From Sclerurus mexicanus (Eukaryota; Chordata; Aves; Passeriformes; Furnariidae), in contig VWZF01005820.1 in assembly GCA_013396755.1 (NCBI GenBank), positions 124,371 to 188,370 of the forward strand: 64,000 bases of DNA, given 5' to 3'. The translations under genes were made by a program, and so were the position numbers. Numbering within the stretch: position 1 is the first letter of the stretch; the number at the start of each line of letters is the position of its first letter. The notes under the pieces are model-generated. The model worked only from the letters and a program-made list of their open reading frames with translations, was not told where the DNA came from and searched no databases. This document shows positions 53,717 to 64,000 of this stretch, piece after piece.

Positions 53717-53798
53717 CCTTTTAGACCAAGAGTATTTTACATTATCAATGCTTAACAAATAAGAACAAAACAAAACAAAACAAAAAAAAAAGAAAAAA
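53717..53798 (+). repeat. copy 2 of a dispersed A-tailed repeat
   Basis: CCTTTTAGACCAAGAGTATT and then TTACATTATCAATGCTTAAC lead into (CAAAA)n and an A run. It matches 51025-51094. It lies just upstream of the candidate first coding exon, in the proposed first intron. Confidence 0.7.
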
Positions 53799-54534
53799 CC
53801 CTACTTTTTGGTCTTTTGATTGATCAAAACCTGTATATTAACACTGAAGACAAACATATTTCTCTAACCCATGCACTCACTAATTAATCTTTTCCCATAC
53901 TTATGAGCTTATTGTAAATTGTTATTGCAATAATACCATAAAACATGCAGTGGCTTTTGGGGAATATTCTCAGGATTTTTCCTTTTTCTCATTTTAGTTG
54001 CCATTCGCCATGGCTGCTATATGCGTAAAATCAAAAACTTGCCATTAAAGGGATAATAACTTTTTATATAACTCATATTTTACAGATATTAAAATATATA
54101 GCTATATATTTTTAGATAAATTGCATTATTGTTTGCATCAATGTGATGTTTCTTGAAGATCTCTGAGCTATGAAGAAAGTCAGCTGTAGAGAGCAGCTAT
54201 GCTAACCCTAACAGACAAAAATATTCTGAGTGTTTTTGTGTTGGTTTAATATTTATTGAATTTGACTGAAAATCTTCTACCTGCTTAAATCTCTATGTTG
54301 AAATACAGTCATAAAAATACTACCAGAAAACATGATTACTGACACAGATGTATAGCAGGGGAGAAAGTATGATAAGACATTTATTTACTCATCGCAATAG
54401 TCCATAATGATCGACTTACATTTCTCCGAGTGAGAAATATACAGATCAGAGTGAACGTGCAATATCAGCTATCCCCAAGTTAATGTCCCCCCCGCCTAGA
54501 ATTCTACGCAGAGAAAAAGGCATCATTTACTCTG

Positions 54535-54765
54535 GGCTTCGACAGAAGTGAAAAGCATCACCTGCCGTTTCTGGCTTTGGAAAACACAGCGCTAAGCAAT
54601 CCCACCCGTGGGATAACAGGCACAGCTCCCGCAGGAGCGGCTCCCCCCGGCCGCGGCTCTAGAAATCCTGGAGCGGCCCCTGCCGTCGGCTCCTCGCCGC
54701 CCGCGCTGCCAGTGCACCACCGGATTGCTCTCACCCGCAAGGGCTCCTTCCCGCTCCTTTCACTG
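54535..54765 (-). promoter_or_regulatory. CpG island: candidate promoter and 5' untranslated exon
   Basis: About twenty CpG dinucleotides fall within roughly 220 bases, in a window that otherwise has very few. The core is CCCGGCCGCGGC and GCCGCCCGCGCTGCC. On the minus strand there is no ATG between 54780 and 54562, and a donor GGCAG|GTGATG follows at 54561, consistent with a noncoding first exon ending at 54562. Splicing from it to 53594 would make the ATG at 53562 the first start codon. The transcription start is not visible: no clear TATA box, as usual for CpG-island promoters. It could instead serve a plus-strand transcript or be bidirectional. Confidence 0.5.
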
Positions 54766-55017
54766 CCACCCAGTCAAAAAAACCAAACAGCTTTAAATCG
54801 CATGAATTATTAAGAGCAAATGCTGAGCCAAAACCGTGGGACAAAACAAGGTCCTTGGCTTAAAAAATAAAAAAAAAAAAATGTAGTAAATCAAGCTCAC
54901 AAATTAATTTTAAGGAAAAATATTCTATTCCACATGGTAATATAAGGCACATAGACAAGAAAGGTACAAATGACGTCTAGGAACTGAGGAAGGTAAATGA
55001 AGTGCTTAGTCTGGAAA

Positions 55018-55415
55018 CACCACAGAAACACAGAATGGTTTGGGCTGAAGGGATATTGAAGATCATCTAGTTCCAACTCCCCTGGAACGAGCACGGACAG
55101 CTTCCAGTAGACCAGGTTGCTCAAAACCCCATCCAACCTGGCCTTGAACATTTCTGGGGATGCAGCATCCACCACTTCTCTGGGCAAACTGTCCCAGTGC
55201 CTCACCATTCTCACAGTAAAGGATTTCTTACCAGTATCTTATCTAAACTTGCCTTTCAGTCTAAAGCCATTATCTCTTAACCTTTCATTCCATGCCCTTG
55301 TATAAAGTCCCTCTCCAGCCCTCTTGCAGGCCCTCTTTAAATACTGGAAGTTCTCCTTGGAGCCCTCTCTTCTCCAGGCTGAACAGTCCCAAACATTCAC
55401 TTCATGTGCTTAACT
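55018..55415 (-). mobile_element. CR1 LINE 3' fragment, antisense to the window
   Basis: Reverse-complemented, it reads the end of CR1 ORF2 (HWDSLPREVVDAASPEMFK, then ARLDGVLSNLVYW). The 3' UTR and terminal ATTCTGTG-like repeat follow at the left edge (CACAGAAACACAGAATGG on the plus strand). The right part (GAGAAGAGAGGGCTCC on the minus strand) is also typical of CR1 ORF2. It is about 400 bases, 5'-truncated, and lies just upstream of the CpG island relative to the minus-strand gene. Confidence 0.93.
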
Positions 55416-57953
55416 TGAAGAGGTTCTAAATCTTCCCTTAGTTTTCAAATAGAGAGAATATTTGAGAAACTGAACTGCCACGTAAGTGTGCATCTTTCCT
55501 TCTGTTTAATGTGAAGGAAACTTTAGGAAAGCTGGTGTTTCAATAAATTGCCTACAGTTAAGTAGAAAGACACAAAGATTTTGTGCTTAGTATCACTAAT
55601 GATCCCATTTCACAAATATGTATCTCAAACATTATACTTATATTTAAAATTAAACATATTCTTAAATGCTGGATAAAACCATTTTGCATGACTCACAATT
55701 CCAGAATATCATTACTAACTTGGAATCATGGAATTAATGTCATGAATAACATCGAGAAGTTCAAACAAATGGATTGATTGTCAGAAATGCAAAGCAGTTG
55801 CAGCTTTCAATTCTGGCACAAAAATGGATTTGAAGCAATACAACATATCCTCCCACTTGTATGAAACACTACAAAATATTTAGGCAAGTGTATTTTCTAC
55901 ATCATCCTACTAGCAGTCACTCAATAAAGTGATAATTATTGATAATTTCCTTGGAAGCTGTAGGAATAAAGAGAATAATAAAATAGTGCATTTCTATTGC
56001 ACGATTAACAACTTGGGGAAAAACAGTGATTTATTATTATATTTTTGTAGTCATTCAAAATAAAGAATCAGCAGGATAAATTGTTCTAGTTTACAGTGAC
56101 TGGTATATATAAAAAATATTGTGAGTCTCATCAGTTTTTTCAACATAACAAGAAAAAAATAAGGATGGAATAAGGAGAAAGCCATCATTTTAGTGCCTTT
56201 ACTTGTCTTTTTTTTAACTAGTTAGGAGACTAAGAGAAAGAATCCCTGTCTATGGAAAAGTCTTACGTGGTTTTATAAGGAGGGGTAAAGAAAAACACAT
56301 TCTGAAGACATTGCTTTGCCCCTACTAATTTTGCTTCTTTCCCGATTTCCTTCACTTTTCTCTATAAAATAGTAATTAACGTAACAGGGAATGTTTTCTC
56401 CCACACTTCTTGGGACAATAAAACACGGTCTGAGCGTATCCTGTGCCTTCTGTGTTAGAAAAGAGCACTTTCTATTTGAAAATGACTGCAGAAAATCAAG
56501 ATCTGCTTTTCAGTTTGAGACTTGCAGGGTAGCTAAAGTTATCATTTAAAATTATTTCACTGTTATACCTGCAATAACCCATCTATAGCCTTTAGAAAAA
56601 TCGTAACTGTTATTTCTCTACAGGAACTTATAATTGAATGTACAGTACTAGGAAGGTTAGCTAAATATGAAACAAATATGATGTATGGAACAACTATCCT
56701 GTAGAAGGTTGTATTTCACATGCTATGCAGCCAGGCACACACAATCCAATACACAACTTTCCTCTCAATGTTTCAAAACATCTTTTAATGGTGCAGAGTA
56801 ACTACCACTCTACAGACAAGTAGATTTTTCTCACAAATCCTTTGCTATATTTCAAGAAAAGGTCAATGTCCTTTCAGGCATTTCCCTTTAGGGAATCCCA
56901 GCTTTCTTCCATGTAGGCTTTTTTGGCAGAAATGGATGGAGTTGACTGAAAAGTCTCTTCAGACCTTTGTTCTTCTTATCAAAGAAAAACAAACTCCATT
57001 TGATGCAAGTTTTTCTGCCCTTCCAAAAGAAAAATTGTGCCTTTTCCTACACTACTCCTTTCTAATTTCCCTACTTTCTCTTATTTTTTTTCTTATTGTA
57101 TTTGTTCTACTTTCTTCAGCAGAATAAAGAAGACACTGTTTCCCTAGCTCCTTTTTTTAGTTTGCTTTAGTTTTGCACTTAAGAAGGAAATAATCCACAG
57201 AAACTGTGTAAACAGCATATAAAACATCAGTTTCTTTTCGTTTTTTTCCAGAGTCCTTTTCCCTCCCAATTCTGATACTTGTTGACCAGAGGGAGTATTT
57301 GACATGACATTTAACATCTCTCAAGCCCCAGGATCAAAACATCTTCAATTCATGCAAAGCTCTTTCCAGGATAGCACTCTGCTTGCCTAATTCTCCAGTG
57401 AAGAAGCAGTGGAAAGGGAAATAATCATCACTTTTCTGAGTCATGGAACAAATGTTTGTTATGCAGAATTTTTCTCAATAATCTCTCAGTTCTTTTTGTT
57501 ATCAAATAACAAGACCAATAATCATGACACTGGAACATCGTTAGCACATCTCTGACTACCTGCAAACACTATTAGGCTGTATCTTCCTATACTCTATGTC
57601 AATCTCACTAGCCCTAAGTAAATTGTCTGAACAGAAAAGCTGGTAAACACAATAAATGGTGGGAAATGAAGCAAAAAATGAGTCAATTCTAGCACTTTCT
57701 GTGACAACATACTCGTGCTGCTGCTGTTGTTTCCAGCAATAAACAATAGCAAAACAACAACAAAACCAACCAAATCAAACCCAATTTTTAAGAAACAACA
57801 GCTATTATTCAAGTCATAAATACTTGTTATGATTATCTAAGCTTTTTGGTCCCAATCTTATCCCTCTGTTACTGGCATTAGGTTTCACGTCAAAGCAACT
57901 TGACTGGTCAATTTTGTGCTTTCTTAAGCAAGGATATTTTAAGCATTGATGAT
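55416..57953. other. no gene seen: intergenic-looking
   Basis: AT-rich sequence upstream of the CpG island relative to the minus-strand gene. No repeat family, no coding frame of note and no second CpG cluster. Confidence 0.5.
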
Positions 57954-58013
57954 GGTTTAATAAGGGCTTACTGGTGGTTTAACAAGAGTTGACTGGTTTA
58001 CTTAACCACCAGT
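57954..58013. repeat. 22-bp imperfect tandem repeat overlapping an inverted repeat
   Basis: GGTTTAATAAGGGCTTACTGGT (57954-57975) is repeated as GGTTTAACAAGAGTTGACTGGT (57976 onward, four differences), with a third partial copy. ACTGGTGGTT (57970-57979) is the exact reverse complement of AACCACCAGT (58004-58013), so the block can also fold as a hairpin. Confidence 0.7.
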
Positions 58014-58200
58014 GTGATTAAATTAGAAGAGAAAACCAGGTCCGCAACAGACAACTATGTGCCTGCATGTACACAGAGAGAGTTGCCTACTGTCTTCAGT
58101 AGATGGTTGTACAGCTACTAATGCATTTAAAACTTGACCAAAAGTCTTTTTCTTCCCTGTCTGTTGAATAAGGGCAAAAGCAGACTTGGGGAAAGAAAAA

Positions 58201-58246
58201 CCCAAACAAACAAAAAACCCCAAACAAACAAACAAAAAAAACCCCT
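58201..58246 (+). repeat. (CAAA)n low-complexity run
   Basis: CCCAAACAAACAAAAAACCC and further CAAA units. Simple sequence. Confidence 0.75.
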
Positions 58247-59394
58247 CAAAGCCAACTCTACAACCCTATGCATCATGTAACTATTTTAACCGTAATTTAA
58301 GCCCACTTCAAATGAGGTAACTGATCACTAGCTTGTTTTTTTTCCTCAAAAATTCTTTGTACTGCTTTCTATTCTAAAGATGATGCAAATAAGGACTTCC
58401 AAATAGATTCTTATAGAGAGATCAGAAATCTGGAATCCACTCACATTTGGCTTTCAGCACGATCATACTTTGAGTGAATCATTGTATGAGTGATGTTTTG
58501 TTACCCATATAAATACACTGAAATAAGAAGACCAATAAATAGAGATAGCATTGGTCTGCATTCTCATTGTGATCAAACAACAAAAACAACACTGGCAGAT
58601 AGCATTAGCTTTGGCCCTAGGTCAAGAGATCTGGCATTCAGGAAAGCTAACAGACTGAATCTGATCTTCATTTTCAGAGGGTTAGCTTGTGCACTAATCT
58701 GGGCCTATTACAGATGTAAGGGGTAGCTAGGGCCCTTTGTTGAATTTATGCACAGGAAGGATTACATCTCAGTATAATAAATATCTCTCATTAGCAGCTT
58801 AACAATTTACCTTGCTATATCTACCATAGTGGCATCAAAACAGAGTATTTATTAAAACAAATCCAGTTTAATCTTAGGCTTCATCTTCCATCCAACATCT
58901 CCAGAGCATTGTATGAAAGAAAATACACAGACTGTCCAGGTGTACAAACTGAGCCAAACTGAACGAAATTCTGTTCTCACACATACATACGAACTGGAAT
59001 CAAACCCACTTAACTCAGTGTATTTACAAGAGCAAAACAGGTCATGGGGGACTATGTTTGCATTAAGCATACATAATGGCTGCTGCATTCAGCAGTGCCA
59101 TTGTGACTCAGTATAATTGTACAGCTTTGAACACGTTTGAAACTATCCCTGACTCAATGTTTGAAGTATAGTAGTTATTCCTGCTATCACAAGAATTAGT
59201 TATTACTGCTACTGAGAGAAATAAACTGTCAGTGCAGAGAAAGCTCCTGTCTGCCACTTTTAAATCCATGTTCACTGTATCTTAGAAAATGTGCTGCAGA
59301 ATCAGAAAACCCTCAGAGAAAAGTAACATGCCAAAAGAACACTTTGAAGTAATTCTTACACGAGTAATAACTAAGCAAGCAGCCCCCGGCTAGG

Positions 59395-59865
59395 ATTTAG
59401 GAAGGATGTGACAAAATGTGACTATAAATGCCTGTGTCAAAATAGACTGTCTGACATCGTATTAAGCCCTACAAAAGAAGGCTCAAGAGAAGCAGGGGAG
59501 GTAGTTTTTCTGCTCAGTGTATCGCTAAAGCTATGGAACTCCGTCCCAAAACATGTTGCAGAGGCTACAGTATCAAAAAGTTTCAAGAGCACACTGAAAA
59601 AGTGCATTAAGAGTAACATGTTTAAGAACATTGAATGTAAGAAAAACACTTGCATTTCAGAAAGGTTCTTCCTTCTTTTCAACCACTTGTTCAAGTGATT
59701 GAAGTAGTGGGAGATTACCCAGAAGAAACATTGAGATGTTGCCCTGATGGGCTACTTGTCCATAAACATGTTTTTCACCACTGTCAGATGGTACACTGGG
59801 CTAGATAGAACCTTTGGGCTGCCCTGTACAGATACTGTTTACATTCTTACGTTATATTCATTTCT
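59395..59865 (+). mobile_element. older CR1-type LINE 3' fragment
   Basis: The frame holds LWNSVPKHVAEATVSKSFK, the conserved end of a CR1-clade reverse-transcriptase ORF. A 3' part follows with GGGCTAGATAGAACCTTTGG and CTGCCCTGTACAG..TTCTTACGTTA. That ending resembles the CR1 lineages common in turtles and crocodilians (GGGCTAGATGGACCTTTGGT...), not the ATTCTATG-ended avian type seen elsewhere in the window. It is therefore likely an ancient copy. Left edge approximate. Confidence 0.8.
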
Positions 59866-62340
59866 CACAGGCAAAAAGCCCTAAATTTTGTTATGCACTC
59901 AGCCTTGTACTCCCTGGGGCATTGGAATGAGTGAGCTTTGAAATCATGCAGAATATACCAAATATTTACTCTTTAGGTATTACAGAATTTAACACTTCAT
60001 CTCCTAAAATATAATCTCAGAACACAGACGCACATACCTGTATCCCCAGGAATATAAATTTCCACACTTGGAAGAAGGAATAGCGGACACAGGACTCCAG
60101 GCCTCAGGGAGGCGGCACACATCTGGCAAGAAGCAAATCAGCGAGCACCTGTCTCAGCAAATCAGAGCACAGTGACGACTGTTTCAACTACCTTCCCCCT
60201 TGCAGATTAAGCCTGGTGAAAGATGCCAAAATCTTTCTTACAGGTTTACAGAATCTGTGTTGTCATCCTCAAAATTAATATCGTATTAAAGAGTAGTAAA
60301 GAAATACAGATCCTATTAGAATACTCAGCCATTCAGCATTTGGTGTTTCTCTGGCATGCCTAAACCTGTATCCATCTGCTAGAAAAGCACTCTAGCCATT
60401 CAGCAGGCTGAAGCCACGCAGGCAGATGGTGCCTCTTGATAAATTGTAAAATGCAAGTAGCTAGTGTCCAAAGAAATACATCCTAATGGCAGACATCAAC
60501 TAATTAGTACCTACCTGCTCATATCTGTTGGCAAAACAAAGACTTAAATTACCTTTCTGTACACTTTTACACAGTAACTCCTTTTCTGCTTAGACATCCA
60601 CCTAAAATACTCTTCTTGGCATAAAAGATTATCAGCATTCTATTTGGCACCCAAATAATTATATACAGTTGTTTAAAAAACAAACTACACAAACAAACAA
60701 AACTGGGCATTCAGGAATGAGTTCCAGGACCAGGCATATAAAAGAAAAAAAAAATTCTAAATCTTTTTAAGACATATATTAAAGTTATCTAGCAATAATA
60801 TCAAGGCAAGGTCTACATTTATCTGTACACACACTTTACAGAAGACAGTGGGCTGGATCTTCCAGCACCTCAAACACAAGTCATTGCACAGATAATATTT
60901 CCATTAGAGAACAGCAATAATAACAGTAACAGAATAATTGAGTCCAATATCAGCTTTACTTAGCACAAGTCACTGTCAAATAGGTCATATTAGCTGTACA
61001 CTTATATTCACATTCTAATATATACCAATATATGCTAATATTAACATTCTAAAGAGTAAGAACCGGAAATACTGAATGAATCAAAAGTAATTTTGAACAT
61101 TCAAATCTTCAACCTTATCTTTTACAGGTGTTCTCAAGTACTGAAAGTCAGTTTCCTCATCATGGCTTTTGGGGAAATGCTAACAGTAGCCTCTGCCTCT
61201 GTAAATAGGAAGATCTCCCTGCTCTGTCCCTGGAAACCAATACATCTGCTCTAAAATGAACTTTGTTCACTTGACAGAACCAATTAAAAATGCATCATTA
61301 TTAAATACATTATTCTTTGGAATAATCATTGCAGTGAAACAGAGATTAGGGAGAAATAACGTACAAATATCTGAATGTGCTGTGGTTTTTATCCAGTGTC
61401 TATTTTTATAAAATTCAATCATGAAAATTTGACCTAAAATGTCTAGAACTGATTTGTAACAAAATTTTCACCTTTGTTACAACTTGCTGTGTACTAGTTT
61501 TGTCTACAATGTCTGTCAACATATTTACAATTGCTGTGATTTTTTTAATATAACTGTTAACAGAAAAAATTCTCTCAATCACTAAATTCATACATCTGCT
61601 CTTAGAACACATGGCTTTTCAGTCATAATGAAGATTGTTTTCCCAACTCTTCTTGGAGAACTTTGCCTTAGATACAGCCCACAGGTTAGTGCAAGGCAGT
61701 GTGCTGTCCTGGTTAAATCAACTCCATACCTAGAGTCACGCTATAATATAGAAGCAAACCTTTTATTTTCTATCAACTGGAACGTATTGAGGGAACCATA
61801 AAACAGAACACAACTTGCAGCTCAAAAGCCTCTAAACATGTCACTGAATTCACATGTTGGGAAATCAAACAGACACGAAATACAAAAATCTGCACCAAGG
61901 CTCTGTGTACACAAAGCATTTAACAAAAGTTAACAAAAGGATTGGAACACTCCAGAGATGTAACTGTCTGTGTCACAGTGATTAAATCTTGCAGAGGCCT
62001 CCTCTGAGTATTGTGAGGAAAAACAAGCACCTACAAGCAGAATTTATAGCTCTGCTCAGTAATTAATCATTTAAAGCTTCAGAGGGGCAGTGAAGTAACT
62101 TCCAGTTAGTTCATTTCAAACCAAAACTTGAAAGAAAATCCTTAGTCTGTGATTAAAAATGCATTGGCAAAAACTAAACATTGATTCATCAGTCTTTTGT
62201 TTCAGGACTTATTTAGAAGATTGTCCAAAAACAACATTAGTTTCATTTCATTGACAAAGATTCTATTGAAAGTGGGTATCTACAGTACATTCAAAAAACC
62301 AGGTTACACAGAATCTCAAGCTGCTGAACACAACAGATCT
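59866..62340. other. no gene seen: intergenic-looking
   Basis: AT-rich sequence with frequent stops on both strands. I see no repeat family or conserved signal. Confidence 0.5.
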
Positions 62341-62418
62341 CACATATACACATATATATATGTATATATATTTTTATTTATTTATTTATACATATATATA
62401 TTTACACATACACACACA
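62341..62418 (+). repeat. compound AT microsatellite
   Basis: (CA)(TA) alternations, (TA)n, (TTTA)n and again (TA)n, then (CA)n (ATATATATATGTATATATA, then TTTATTTATTTATA, then ACACATACACACACA). It is likely length-variable between individuals. Confidence 0.9.
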
Positions 62419-64000
62419 TGAACCCAGTAATTTTTATTTTTCTTTCCTGAAGTGAACTCAGATCTTTCATCTAAAATTTTCTATTGAAGGAGAAAAATAC
62501 ATTCGTTTTTTAAAAGTAATTCTGTCCAATGCTTTTGTAAGTGTGCTGCAACAAAGGCAAGGATTCTTCTCTCCCATATTAAGAGAAGCTTTAGAGAATT
62601 TCACCGGAGGTAGGAAAATCCTGACATAATAAATTCAATTGAAATTAGCCCTACATTTATCTTTCTGCCATGATTCCACCTGGGACAATTACAGTCTGCT
62701 TCCTGCATGCTTCCAAGTGCATGCAGAGAGTTCCAGAAGGATGAGGAGGAAAGGCTACAACAGCGCAGAACAACATTCAATCACAGCAGGAAAGAAGCTG
62801 CTGTCATCAAGCAGCATTTCCGCCACCTGCTCCCTGAAGATAGCAGAAAGCAAATTCTTTCTAGCTGTTGTAAGACAGCTACTATTAATGCCAAAATAAT
62901 AATGTAAAAGAGGGTCTAGCTTGCAGATTTCATGTAACAAGCTAGTAAATTAGAAGCTCCTAGAACACTGGCAAAAGTGGAATTTCAACAATCGTGAGAA
63001 AAAAGTTACAATGAAATTTTAAGCTGGCGTTACACGTGCATTTCTAGTACTTGAGATATTAGAACCTTTACTTTCACTGTAGAACTTAGTAATTTGTCTG
63101 GCAATGTTCTCCTACTCTTACTAAGGTATTTAAAGCACCAGTGGGTGACAAAGTGATATCCTTCCTGAAATCCTGTATGATAAGATTACATTGGGCAAGG
63201 ATCGTTCTTTTAAACTAATTTGAAAGTCTAGAAGTAATATTTCTCACTGTTAATTACGAATAATTTGCATTTGTTTTATACCAAGTTCAGCAATGTAGGT
63301 GAAAAGTGAACAGATTTTAGTATTACTTGTTTCATATTGTTTATTCTTATTGGACTTCATATATATTCATTGAGATTTCCATAATGATCCTCAAGTGCTT
63401 TTCATTTATGACTCTCCCTCTTCCCAAGAAACTGCATTGGTCACAGATGAACAGTTAGGTCTCTGAAAACCCTCACAAACTTTTCTGATTACCCAGCCTG
63501 TGTTTTTATGTAACATGTATATACAGCTCTAAATATCCATTCTTTTTGCTTGTTTGTGAAAGCTGAATACTAGCAACTAAGCTAGCATAAAGAATAGGAG
63601 CCCTCTGCCACACAATGGGGCATTTATTTTTGCACTTCATAGCCCACTGGTTTTTACAGAGTCTCTTTCATGAAAACACTTTAGATCCCACACCCATGGC
63701 TATGTAGTTTCCTTACTACTTTACTGTAAAGCACTTTCTCACATGAATTTTTAAATGTCAAATATTTTGCCACAACCCGATCTCTGTTGACAAAAACTAT
63801 GGAACAGTAGAAGTAAGGCAAAATGCCATTCTATGATAATAATCTTTAAGAGGTCTTGAACAGCTGAAACATTTATGTTTAGCACTTTCAAAAATGTCCT
63901 TCTGTTATAAGAGGAAAAAAAATTAAAAATGCAAATTGGAATATAAGATAAATATTTGCATTCAATTTACAAAACTGCTGTATCCTCTTTTATTCCTATG
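62419..64000. other. no supported gene
   Basis: The patch 62640-62900 is open in two plus frames and one minus frame for about 60-85 codons. No splice or start context favours any of them, and composition does not decide. The remainder is AT-rich and featureless. Confidence 0.45.

Noticed and set aside
54897..55214. Minus-strand frame of 105 codons
   Set aside because: It is the tail of CR1 ORF2 running into unrelated flanking sequence, not a host gene.
59408..59698. Plus-strand frame of 96 codons
   Set aside because: It is a CR1-clade reverse-transcriptase remnant, listed under the mobile element.
1..64000. tRNA, rRNA, CRISPR arrays, prokaryotic operons or phage features
   Set aside because: None seen. 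The sequence is vertebrate in character (CR1, LTR, CpG depletion, GT-AG splice signals).

Overview
The window looks like a stretch of bird nuclear genome. It is AT-rich and poor in CpG, and nearly every long reading frame is broken. It carries several 3' ends of CR1-type LINEs, the main avian retroposon, with the typical avian ending (TTGGACTnGATGATCT..., then ATTCTATGATTCT-like repeats). It also has one solo LTR of an endogenous retrovirus. There are no bacterial-style operons, no CRISPR array, and no tRNA or rRNA gene that I could recognise. Two single ambiguous bases (13509 and 41507) are assembly or consensus ambiguities.

The most useful result is a candidate multi-exon protein-coding gene on the minus strand. 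A short, sharp CpG island at about 54535-54765 could be its promoter and 5' untranslated exon. The exon at 53292-53594 has good splice sites at both ends, and its first ATG opens the long frame. Further exon candidates follow at 48093-48166, 45406-45458, 40488-40515, 37144-37239, 35331-35516, 27088-27257, 23007-23061, 19000-19041, 9877-9962, 9533-9593, 3971-4000 and 2218-2263, with a possible terminal exon at 1532-1615. From 53.6 kb to 27.1 kb the splice phases join without a break. Below that the chain has two gaps, so exons are missing or some candidates are decoys. I do not recognise the protein family and give no gene symbol. All these exons come from reading frame and splice signals alone.

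Layout. 1-4.9 kb: possible 3' end of the gene, with a small local duplication. 9.5-10 kb: two exon candidates. 10-27 kb: mostly featureless, with an 18-bp minisatellite (13191-13236), a perfect 16-bp palindrome (17724-17739), weak exon candidates, and a patch near 16.1 kb open on both strands. 27-38 kb: the better central exons, the solo LTR (33264-33702) and a CR1 tail. 38-53 kb: an A/C-only tract, three CR1 tails, a possible second LTR fragment and one half of an A-tailed repeat pair. 53-55.5 kb: presumed 5' end of the gene, the CpG island and an antisense CR1. 55.5-64 kb: intergenic-looking, with an older type of CR1 (59395-59865) and AT-rich simple repeats.
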